Part shown: one piece after another, positions 23,294-34,800 of the stretch | Position numbering within the stretch: position 1 is the first letter of the stretch | Layout of the letters: the number at the start of each line of letters is the position of its first letter | The notes under the pieces: generated by a model | What the model was told of the DNA's origin: nothing | The model's database searches: none | Seen by the model: only the letters and a program-made list of their open reading frames with translations | Assembly: GCA_004431415.1 (NCBI GenBank) | Contig: QPMI01000093.1 | Coordinates: 124,001-188,000 of the forward strand | Direction of reading: 5' to 3' | Source: Cyanophora paradoxa | Taxonomy: Eukaryota > Glaucocystophyceae > Cyanophorales > Cyanophoraceae | DNA: 64,000 nucleotides | Made by a program: the position numbers and the translations under genes

Positions 23294-25490
23294 AGAGTAG
23301 CGGGTAATTTGCGGCGCTGGGCCTACGCCTGCTCCGTCTTGCACCTTCACGCCGTGATGCTTGCGTTTGCAATGCGCTCGCGCAGATTTTCGACGTACGC
23401 GTCGTCCCTGTCAATTTTGAAGCGGAGTTGAAGCGGCCGTCCCCCGACAGTCTTCAAATCACTGAATAGTCTTTTCAAAATGTCAAACTGATTTGTCTTA
23501 TATTATTGGTAGATGTCTCTGCGCCCCCTGGGCCCCGCCCCCTGCTGGCCCCTGGGCAGCCCCCGCAGTACTAGCTATAGTGCGCATGCTGGTGTCTAGA
23601 GACTGTTGCCGGCGCCGGTAATTCAACTGAAACAATGAAATTAGTGCGGTCTCAAATTAGTCCGCGCGCCAATTAGTGATTTAGTAATTTAGTAATTTAG
23701 TGAGCTGGAGCGCTGCGGCACTCCATCCCGGCCAGGCTCCAGGGGGGGGGGGGGGGGGGGGGGGGGGGGGGCTAGGGGGGAGGGGAGCTAGGGGGGGGGA
23801 GGGGGAGGGGATCGGGAGGCCTAGCTATAGGCCTAGGGGGGTGGGGGGGTGTCAACGTCTGATCATGACGCGGACTTGCAAAATTTTATTGCGGACTGGA
23901 CCGGGGCCCGCGCGCACACCGACCGACTGGGGCGCCGGCCCGCCGGCCGGGGGGGCCGGGGGGGTCGGTAGACTTCAATTATCAACGGTTATGTAGCCTA
24001 AAGCTAGGACTAGGCCCTCATGTAGTAACTACGTAACTACGTATACCGTACCCCGGTAGGCCCTCATGATCAGGTCCTCAGGTTGCAGGGCCATGCAGTG
24101 TGCAGGCTGCAGCTATACTATGATAGCCTATAGCTAGCCTGCACTGGCCCTGCCAGCTGCCAGGGCTGCAGGCTGCAGACTGCAGACTGCAGCCAGTGCC
24201 AGGCTGCGCGCAGCATGCGCAGACTCAGGCAGCGCAGTGCAGCCTGCAGCCTGCAGACTGCAGTGCCCTGCACTCAGTCTGCCAGCCAGTGCCAGCCGGC
24301 GCCTGCAGCTGGCAGCCGGCGGCCCGGCGCCACTCCGTGTGACTGGCACTGACTGCTAGCTATAGGCTGGCTCTGCCGCTGCGGGAGTCTGCGCCAGCTG
24401 CACTGCGGCAGCCTGCAGGCTGCAGCCTGCAGCCTGCAGGGCCGTGCAGGCTGCAGGCTGCAGCCTGGCAGACTCTGTGGCTCGGAGCCTCGGACCCGGG
24501 AGTCTCTGCAACTTAGACTGCAAGCTCAGTGAGACTGCGCATCATGGGCCTAGATTCATGGCATGCAGGCTGCTGCACTGCGGCAGCCTGGCTGAGCCTG
24601 CACTGGCCCTGCAGTCACTGGGTGCCCTGCACTGCGGCGCCGGCAGGCTGCAGGCTGCAGGCTAGCCGCTAGCGGCTAGCGGCTAGCCGGCAGCTAGCGG
24701 CTAGCCTGCAGCCTGCAGCTGCAGCCTGCTGAGTCAGTGCAGACTGCAGACTGCAGGCTGCAGGTGCATATGAGAAGAAACGTTTCGAAAAGAACAACTT
24801 CCGAAGTTCGCAAATCAAGTTGGCCAATCGTACTACCAAGTTCTGGGCCAATCATGAACATCTCGAACAGACGAAGCTCTTCGATACCAACAACTTCAAA
24901 ACGCCTTTCATCTCGCAACTTAGAGTCGCAAGCTTCCCTTCACACCATCAACCGTTAATGGCCAATCGCGAACCGCGGCCCGGCGGCCCCGTATGAATCG
25001 GTATGATAGACTTTTCTCTGACTTTGATAGTACGTATGATAGATAGACTAAGCGCGAAACCACGCGGTTCTGGTGCTAAACACTCTTATATAAGCTGCCT
25101 GAGCATTGCGAGTGCCCTCTATATCTGTTGGGGGTCGAATAATAGGGTCAATGTGCCACCAAGGGTTTTTTTTTTGCAAAAGTGGACGTCGCATTGATAC
25201 ACCACGGCACATGTATCAATGTTCTACGTGACGTGCCCTTCCGACCGGTCATCTATCTAGCCGAGGGTGCTAGCTAGGTGCCGGCCATGGGTCGCTCAAT
25301 ATGGGAGGTTCGCCTGAGTGGGGGAGCCATGGTTTTCGGTGATAGCCGTAACCAGACCCACGCGCCCACCCCTTGATCAACTCCTCCATCCCTCATGAGC
25401 CCTGGAAGTGAAGTGTCTCGCAGTCCGCCGCCCTCCCTTGCCGCCGCTCCGCCACGCCTCCTCCTCCCCACTCCGCCTCCTCCCTCCTCC
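23294..25490. other. Gene-poor, low-complexity interval
   Basis: No gene recognised. It holds a 30-G run (23742-23771), further G-rich DNA to about 23850, and a segment at about 24080-24765 dominated by CTGCAG, GCAGCC and CAGGCTGCAG words with GCTAGC stretches. A more AT-rich part (24766-25200) carries short open frames without splice support. Two copies of the word CTGATCATGA (23859; complement at 24064) lie here. Confidence 0.55.
23742..23771 (+). repeat. G30 homopolymer
   Basis: Thirty consecutive G, followed by more G-rich DNA to about 23850. Similar long C or G runs sit inside introns elsewhere (17958-17982, 43317-43335, 58284-58303, 60031-60055, 62657-62684). Confidence 0.9.
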
Positions 25491-27017
25491 TCACCTGCGC
25501 CCCAGGACCCCGATTAATCGGTGTCCCGTTTTGTCGAGGTGAAGAAGGTGGTAGGAGGAAGATATGAGGAAGGAGAGGGAGTGGGCGGAGGCAGCAGCTT
25601 GGGCGGGCAGCGGATGCGGGGCAAGGCAGGGAGAGGTGCCGGGACGGCAGAGTGGAGAGAGCGTGGGCACTGACAGGCGACGCAGAGAGCTGGAGTGCGG
25701 AGACGAGGCGGGCCGCGAGGGGTCGGGAGGGGTCGACCGGGTTAGAGGGAGGGGCCGAGGCCAGGGGGTGGCCGAAGCCATGGGGTTGGCCGAAGCCAGG
25801 GGGTGGCCGAAGCCGATGGGGTGGCCGAAGCCAAAGGGGGGCCGGGGCCATTGGGGGGCCGAAGCCATAGGGGTGGCCGGAGCCAGCGGGGGTCTGACAC
25901 TTGAGGGCCGGTTGGGCCGGGGGGAGACCGTAGGGGCCGAGGGGCAGCGTCTTGCGAGGTCCGAGCGGGGGGTCAGCTGAAGCGAGGGGGGGAGGGGGAG
26001 TTGGCTGCTTGCAGCGTCGTAAGTGGTTTGTACACTCCGGGTGCAAAGAGGGACGTGATTGTGGGTTGCCCCGTGGGTATCGGCACCGTTCGCGCTTTTT
26101 TTATCATGCGCCTGGGAGTCTTGCGGCCGGTTGCCTTTCTTTTCGCCGTAGGTACGGGCGGGGCGGGTGTAGAGGCGGGAGGGGGAGGGGTCGCGGGGCG
26201 CGGGCATTTGGGTGCCGGGGCGGAGGGGTATCGGCTGTCCGTTTACGTGAGGCAGGCGACGGGCGTGTTCGTTTCGGGGAGGGGCCAGGGGGGCCCCGGA
26301 GCGGGGCGTTTGGAAGGTTGGGTAGTGTTCGTAGGACCCGCGGGCGAAGCGGGCAGGATGCCAGTGTCGGAGTTCTCGTGTGACTGTCGTGCTGGGGTAC
26401 CGCAGGTGGGGAGGCAGGGCAGGAGGTGATCTCAGGGCGGGCGGGGCATTTTCCCCGTCTGGCGTCGGAGTGGGCCTGGAGGGCAGATGCAGAGGCGAAC
26501 CGAGTGCCGCAGGTGCAGGAGAAGTCAGACGTCCGGCGGCGGGTCCTGCATCGGGCAGCTGGGGGAGGGGGGGCCTGGGGTGAGGGGCGACGGGGAGTCG
26601 TGCAATTGCTTGGCGGAAGTTTTCCAAGAGAATCCATGGTTGGCCTTCCGAGCCCAATTCGCAGCAGAAGTCGGTGATGGAGATGGTATCATGGAGGGAG
26701 GGGGCGGGGGGAGGACGGGGGGGAGGGGGGGGACTGGGCGGCTGCACTAGAGGCGAGCGGGAGGGTTTGGAGTCTGCATGTTTGCGGTACCGACGTTTGG
26801 TTCTGTCATTGATGCCGTGTCGGAGCTCCCAGGCGTGGTTGCGGGCGCAGCGGTCTCTCCAGATCGCACGGAGGTGTTGGTCGAGGAGCAGCGCTAGGTC
26901 TTTTTGGATTGACGATGAGGTGGTCTTGTTGATGCCCAGAGCTGTGCAGAGGGCAGGCAGTCCTGCCGGGGTACCGAGGCGCAGGAGAGCGAGGGCGGGG
27001 AAGCAATGTGCCACCAA
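25491..27017 (-). mobile_element. Possible non-LTR retroelement remnant
   Basis: A 508-residue open frame on the minus strand begins with LLLDQHLRAIWRDRCARNHA-type sequence, which resembles the C-terminal tail often found after reverse transcriptase in LINE-like elements. It then becomes Pro-rich and low complexity. In another minus-strand frame, 26480-26560 encodes a C2H2-like finger (C-x-C...SALQAHSDARRG-x-C) as seen in some retroelement proteins. No catalytic reverse transcriptase motif is present in the window, so this can only be a remnant or coincidence. A spliced host gene is the alternative. Confidence 0.3.
25755..25890. repeat. ~20-bp minisatellite (GGTGGCCGAAGCC)
   Basis: About six or seven imperfect copies of GGGGTGGCCGAAGCCA lie in tandem, giving a repeated Gly-His-Pro and Ala-Thr-Pro pattern when read on the minus strand through the adjacent open frame. 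Confidence 0.8.
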
Positions 27018-28826
27018 GGGGGTACTGGATGGTCTGGAGCTGCCGTCTGATCAGCTTATGGGCATCATATCAAGCTGCAGAAGTGCCCAGAAGGTCTCTA
27101 GACGTGTATAGAACTGCATTATATCGCTCTAGCATGAACAGATTCGTCCTAGCTATATAGAGTGCAAGAAATGCCATGATGGTGTGTCTACGGGTACCCC
27201 CCCAAACTAATAAACGTTATTAATAAGAATGGCTGTTCCGCGACCTTACTAATAACGTATTATTAATACGTTATTAATAAAATATAATGAGTACTCATTA
27301 ATAAAGTGCCCATCACTGCGTTTAAGTACGTTACCTTTCACTGCAAATTCTACAATCATTCCTTCGATCATGTTAAACGAAATGCCCATGAATGCCCGGA
27401 ATTATTTCATGAATGCCCGGATCCCGGAACTCTAAGTCGCGAATCGCGATCGACATCGAGTAGGCCTGCGGCTTGCCGTCAAGCGCTTGAGCCAAAGCTC
27501 AAGCCGGGCTGGGCGGTCAAGCGCTTGACCGGCTTTTGGCCGGCTCAAGCCGGCTCAAGCCCTGGCCCGGGGGGGTGCAGGGGAGGGGGGATCGGCGCGC
27601 GGGGGGTACTTCGACGCAGCTGCAGCGAATTCGAATTCGAAGCCGGCGCGGCGCGCGCGCGCGCGCCTGCATGCGCAATCGATGGCATCGCGACCGTCGG
27701 ACCGAATGTCGATCTAGAGGTCTGAAGAGCGTGCAGGTATGATCGATATATATACATATCGAGGCGCGCACGGCGCGCGTGCGCACGGCCGGCGCCGACG
27801 TCGCGAGCTCCGAGCTTGCCGAGTCGATATATTAGCAGCTCATGATCAGTGTTTAGATGTGTTTCTTTAGAATTCAAAGCAAAATAAGCGCTAGCTCTAG
27901 CATTTCGCTGCGGCGCTGAGGGCTTGCGGAAGTGTACCCCCCCTTCGGCTTGCCTCAAGCCGGGCCAAGCGCTTGACCCGGCCAAGTGGCCAAGCGCTTG
28001 TCCGGGCCGGCCGGCCGGCTTGGCTTGGCTTGGCCGCGAGCGCCCCGGGCTTGGCTTGACTTGAGCCGACTTTCTGGCGGTCAAGCCGCACCCCTACATC
28101 GAGGCTGATGATGATCGAGCCTGCGAGCTCGGCGGCGATCGAGCGCTATAGCTAGCGCTAGCTATTCTAACTTCTAAGCTATAGCCTATAGCCTAGTAGC
28201 TATAGGATAGCCTATCATATACTATGATATATAGTCGGATGAGCGATGAGTATCGGATGTGGGCCCATCATGTGGCCCGCATCCCGATTCCCGAGCTATC
28301 ATAGTATAGCCTAGGAGGCTATAGCCGCTGACTCAGTGAGCCTACTAGTATAGCCTGCACAGGCTGCACTGCGGGCCTGCGGCACTGCAGCTGCGGCCGG
28401 GCAGGCTGCAGCCTGCCAGTGCAGCATCGATATCGAATCATTATCGATATCGCAGGCTTTCGCCGAGTCGCAGGCTCGCAGACTGGCAGCTGCCACTGCC
28501 TGCCAGACTGTGCCAGTTCAAAGTTGCAGTGCAGCCTGACTGCCTGCCAGACTGAGCCAGTTCAGACTGTGCCTGCGCAGCTGCAGCCTGCCGCACTGCG
28601 GCAGTGGCACTCACATCGTAGTAGGGTAGCACCGACTGTACCGTACTACGGTAGTACGCGACTACGTATATTACGGTATATACTACGCGTCAGCCTGGCA
28701 GGGGGCCGCTCACCGTGACACGCCGCGGCCGTGACGCGGAGGCCGCTGAGCTCGAGCTTGAGCATTACGGACGGCCGCGGCAAATCAAGGCCTTGGGCTT
28801 CAGAGCTTCAGAGCTCCGGATCTTTC
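27018..28826. other. Gene-poor interval before the Cys-rich gene
   Basis: No phased exons. It contains an AT-rich block with ATTAATAA repeats (27205-27305), clustered CAAGCGCTTGA and CAAGCC words around 27480-27560 and 27945-28080, TAGCTATAG palindromes (28140-28220), and CTGCAG-rich DNA (28360-28600). The right end should include the promoter of the next gene. Confidence 0.5.
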
Positions 28827-31800
28827 ATGGGGGCGGAGCCGCAAGCTGCGCTTCTTTGCGGCGGAGCCATTCGATCGCGAAGCGCGACATCGACAATGAC
28901 GAAGCCCAAGCCGGCACGCACGCCCGCGGGCCGGCGCCGCGGACTTGCGATCGGCCTCTACGCTATGCGATCGATGCCAGGTCTTAAATCACAACGTCTC
29001 GCATGCAAGACTCTGCTGACCGCGAGCACATTGATGGTCCTTTGCGGCGGCTTCCTTCTTCTTGCGTTGCGGGCTGTGCCGACGAGCGCGACCGGTTCCG
29101 CAGTAGGTGAGGTACCGGCGCCGCCTGCTGCTCATTCCAGCTCGTTGCTCGAGATTCTCATTCAAATCGTGCAGGGAATCTCCGGAAGATTCACATGGTC
29201 AAACAGCTCTCGCCGCTTGGGGGGGACGCCCCGGAGTCGGCCGAGCTCCGCCTCGCCATTCTCGGTACAGCAGACACGGGCGAAATGCAGTTATGCGGTG
29301 AGCTGAAAAGCTCATTCTGTGACCTTCAAGGCTTGCGTCGATGATCTCGGCAGAGTGGGATTTCGTCAACAGCATTTGCATGACCACTGTTGACCTGACA
29401 AAAACAGCGAATCCCGTGTGCCTCAGTTGCACTGCTGTTTGAAATTTATGCTGCAACTGGCAAACTGATCGAAACTGTCTAGAATAATGACGGAGAGTTT
29501 CGCGGCGCCACGGATTTCTCATTCTCCTCGTTTTCACCCTTCCCCGGACGCCACGTACGTCGCCTGCGGCGCGTGCTTGCAATTGATCATGATTCGTACG
29601 CGTATCACGGCAGAACCCGGATGACATTGGCCGCTGGGTTGGAGACATCGCCTATCTCTTTAACGAGGACAACTTCCTAACAGATAGGACGACAGTTTGG
29701 TCGACTTATGATGCATCCAGTTCAGAACTTCCTCCAAATGATCTGCCATATCTGATGGGCTATGGCATGATCTGGAACTTTTCATGCTCGTATGAGACAG
29801 AAAAATTGCTTAGTCCTTTCGCTTTAGAAGCAAACGAAGACGACTCATTCTGTTTCTTGTATGCCGCCTATAACTGGCTCGGCCATGCATTCGCCAATCG
29901 GAGTCGACTCCGAGAGCTCGGGCCCTCTAATGTGCGTTGATGGATCCATGCACATATGCATGCATATGGATCTATGCTAAGCAGTTTTCGCATGCGCAGT
30001 GCAGTCAGGAGTTTTTTGATTGGATTAAAAACGAGTTTCAACATGATAACGAATGGCCATGGACGAGAGAAGAAGGCTGTGGCAAAACTGTGGCCGACCA
30101 AGGAAGGAGTATCTTTGAGTATCTGGACATCTTGAACACATGTGATCCCGACAGCGGTAGCAACCCTAGCGACACACTTTGTGATCCTTACGCCACAGAA
30201 GAAACCAGCGGCGCATGGTGCTGAAAAATTACATACGAATCACCATACGACCTACATACTTGTTAACACTGCGCGCGCACCGTGGCACAGGTGGCGCGAG
30301 ACCCTCTTTGCGATTGTGGCGTACATCACAACAACTCCGCCAAACGATGCTGATGTGGATGAGCGACTGTTGACACCCTGGGACACTATGTCTGTCAATT
30401 GTTACGGCTGTCGATCGCAATAGTATCCCCGTGTATGCATATTTAGCTTGCGTGTGCAGGTACCGGCTTTTCGGCGCAATCGATACAATGTTCGTTCTCG
30501 ACACGAGGCCAACTGGGTCTTTGGGGTGGATGATACACGTGCGAGATTTAGTAACGCACAGATCTTGAGTGACTCTGACGAATACATGTGACACGCCAAG
30601 GCAAATTTGTTTGGCGTGATGAAACGGAGGAAAGGGTCGCGTGTTGAGGCCGCATCGTCGAATCTTGCAAACTTCACCAGGGATTTGCTCGATGTGACCG
30701 GAGGCCCATTCTCCACGGGCGACGAGCTTGCCTGTCCAATCTGTAAGTTTTGACACGCGCGGCATACGGCAGTGCATACGCACTCGACGGCGCAGCTGCA
30801 GGCTAAACCTTTTCGCACGTTGCAGGGGAAGATGAAAATGTCGCTCCTGATGGGGAAGGTCCGTCTACGGAGGGTGAAACCGTAAGGCTTGTTCTAGAGC
30901 TTGCACACTTCACATTCTGGCAGCGCGGTGCGAAACGCAATCGAAGCAACTCTAGTCTGCAGCTAATCTGCGGCTTTTCAGGGGTGGCGTATTTTGCATC
31001 GTACCTAGATCTGGCACCAATAATCCCAGATTTAAATTCGGAGGATACGTACGAGTTCAGTGAGCTGAGACCAGTGCTGCGGCTCTGCCGTCTTCGGCGT
31101 GACTCCACTCGACAATTAGACCTGGATTTTAAAGAGGGAATCACGCTTCTGCGGAAGGAGATCGGAGAGGAATACTACCTTGTGCCAAAATTAGTTCACT
31201 CGACTAACAAGATCCTCGGAAAGCAAGAGAAACTCGGATACGAATTCGAACTCTTCTCGCACACCCTTCCACTGCCTGCCGTGATGCATGCAATGGCGTG
31301 TGACGGCCGAACTAGTAAGAACGGCCCGATCCGCTACCACGGCATCATGAGGCTGCCATTCTTCAAAGCTGAACATCGTGATGATTTAGAATACCGGGAA
31401 GTGCGACACGTCGTAGCGGGTTAGCACAGATTGTTCCCTTATGCCCTTACACCCTTATGCTGCGGACTCGGCTAACGCGTCCTGATCAGCCTGGAGCTGG
31501 GATGTCTACGACGATGGCCGTGCTGAGCTCATGCGTCCTCCCAAAATTCTCGTCAGCCTTCCGGCGCCTTACATCAACAAAACACTCTCCTCCAACTTCG
31601 ATAACACTGTGGCACCTCAATTCATCGCCCAAAACGCTTGGTCGGGTAACGGCAAAGCGGGCACAGGGGTTTGTCCAGTTTTTCTACAAAGGTCCTATAT
31701 CTAGCAAATTAAAAAATGTATATTGCAGGCGGGCGAAGGGCATTGGGTGGAAGGCATTGACAAGTTCTATTCTTTCTACGTCTTCCCTCATGTGGTCGTG

Positions 31801-34800
31801 CGGATGAGGTCGGCACTGATAATCCGCTTCGTGCTTATCGGAAATGAAATTAAGTTTTTTCTGCAGGCGGCCTTCGTTGCATCAATCTGGAATGGGGGGA
31901 GAGCTGGCAGGGAACATGTCGCTAGGAGGGGATCCCGACTACGAAGGGGTCTTTCCCGGGGTAGTGAAGTGGTCCTCAGTGTCAGCGGCGGTCTACATGA
32001 ACGGAAACCTGTACATCGTGAGAGAGAGGTAGGCCTAGGGATCTATATATAGTTAGACCTTCTTACTCCTCCTTGCGCTTGCGCGTCGAAACGGAGATTG
32101 GCAGACACACTCGGGAGAATACTCCGTTCGCAGTCCAGTATCACGACTTAAGACTGCGTTTGTCGAAGACTGCAGCCCGCTCCCGCGATCCTACGAGCGA
32201 GTTGATTGTCGTTCGTGGCTTTCCAATTTCTTCGTGGCTATGCAACTCAATGTCAATCGACTTCCTGCGGTGTTGGCTAGATCCGCAATGTGGACGAGAA
32301 CGTGTTTTCTAATGCAGTTTTAAAAGCGCACACCGTTATTGCGCAAGGCAATCTGCCGCATCCGATTGGGTATGTGCACATTGGTGAATCTATAACGGTA
32401 CGAATCGCTTAGAGCCATTAATATTATACGCAGCGGAGGGCTTGCTCTTGTCGACTACGAGTGACCGCTTTTGATCATGATGATGTGGAACAACATAATT
32501 TCTTTCCAATTCCGAATACGATTGCGCAGTAAATCTGGAGTCTACTCTCTCATGAAACAAGTCATTCCAATGGAAAAAAAGTATCCCGTTTTCGACCCCC
32601 AAAGTCTTTCCTTGAGAATGAGTCGCTACGTTGTATTGTATTCGACAAGGTGCGTAAAACACAACAAATCAGCTAAATTAGTAATGAGACGCCATGATCG
32701 ACGTCGACGTCAAGATTGTCTTCTCGCCCATGGCGCTAATAAGTTTTGCATTCGAATTCAGTGGCTCTATCTACCGCGTCCATTCTGAATGCAAGAGGGG
32801 AACGGTGTGTACGGCGCTATATATATGCTTGCAAATCTGTCTGGGTGAGACAGAGCGCTGACTCGACAATATCAATAGTACTTCAACTCGGAAACGCTCT
32901 TCGGCCGAGGAGAGGAGTGCATTCCCATTCCGCCAGGTGCATTCTCACATTCGATTCAATTATCGATATCTGCAGGAGTCCTCGCAGTATTGATTCGATA
33001 AACTTGAAGGATGGGCCGGCAACATTACTGGAATGTTGAACTACACGCTTGAGGGGCACGAGTGCCTTCCTGGGCAATATTCGGAGGGCGGAGCGACCGA
33101 ATGTGAGTCGACTCATTTTCCGTTTGCGTGCGGCCTGGTGCTGGCTGAGCCTTCTTGATTAGGTTTTCTGTGCGAGAAAGGCACGTCAAGTAATTCTCGA
33201 GCTGGTTCTTGCTATGGTTCAGTATTGTTTCGCATACTTTTAGTTTGAATTCTTCGAAATTCGCGCTCATGATGTTGCACGTCCGAAGATTGTCCGGTCA
33301 ACACTTACAACAATGAAACGGGGGGGGGCTGTAAAACTTGCTACAATAACGAGTACACGCCAAGCCCTCGCTGGGGATCTCCATGCCTAGGCAAGCTGCT
33401 ATCTATCTTTCTATCTATATAGCTATATTTACTATGATATGTGTGCATCGCCGTACATGTACATTTGGTATCTCGCGCAGGGCGTGGATTTTCATCGTGT
33501 CACTCACATAGCGTTTTTCTTCAGTCTGCGAAGCAGGGTTCTACCTTCCATTTGAAGGCGCCATTGGTGAATTCACAACACAAAATTCGTGATTCTTCTG
33601 CAAACTGATTCGTACAAATGCATTCAAAGCCTGCTTGCCGTGTCCAGCAATGACATTTTCCAAACAAGGTATGCACACGAATGTATTCTTGAAATCTCTC
33701 GATTGGCTTGCTTTCTCATCGCACTCTGTGCAGGGGCACTGAGTCTCACCGATTGCAAGGAATGTGCGAACAAACTTCCATTCGCTTTATTTCTTCTTTC
33801 CAGCTAGGCCGAGCAAACCTGCTCGTGGCAGGTTCTTTGGGGCAGGTTTCCACAGGCCAGTCGACCACTTGTAAGTATACCACCTGTGACTAGCGATCGC
33901 GCATTTACTCCTTGAGCTGCTATCGATATCGATGCTGCTCGATTCGGATTCATGCTGCCGCGGTTTAATTTCTTTCCAGGCACTCCTTGTCTGCCGGGCA
34001 CGTACCAGAAGGAGATAGGGCTTCCATGTCAGCCTTGTCCAATCAATACAATCCGTCCCAGCTCCGAAACTATAGACTGCAGAAGGTGCTCATTCGTGCT
34101 CGCGACATGCGTTCGAGTTGGACCGATATCGATAAACCTGTTTTGCAACTAATCCAATACTACTCAGCTGTATCAATGGGACATACGCATCTGCAGACGG
34201 ACAGAATTGCCTCGGTAATTGTCTCCGCTCGCAATTTCCGTGTCGGTATCGTATTTATCGTTTATACTCCGTGTACCCAGATTGTCCTGCCGGGACCTAC
34301 CGGCACAACAAAATGGCTGTATGTGAAACAGTCCCGTTCGGAAGCGTCGCGCCTGTCCGCAGTGCAAACTATACAAACTGCCCTGCGGGAACAGTTCCCA
34401 ACCCAGAACGCTCATCCTGCGTTGGCTGCGGCAAGGGAAACTTTGAGACCAACAAGGAGTGCCGCCCCTGCCTCGGCAACACCTACTCGACGGTGCAAGA
34501 CGCCACGGCATGCGACACGTGCAAGCCTGGCTTTGTGGCCGCCGCAGACCACCAGGGCTGCGAGGTATGACTGGAGTCGAATGATCGCCCCCTGTACACG
34601 CGTACGCATGGGGCCTAGCACGTGCTGAACATGCGTTGTTTTCGCCTGCAGCCGTGCTCCCCCGGGACGTTCCGGAGCCAGAACGCATCAGAGTGCCTCC
34701 CGTGCCCATGGGGTACGCACCCACGCTCGTGACCTTGCTTGCATTGCAATTGACCGGCCGGCGGGCCTGCTCCACACAGGAACTTACAGCATCGGGAGTG

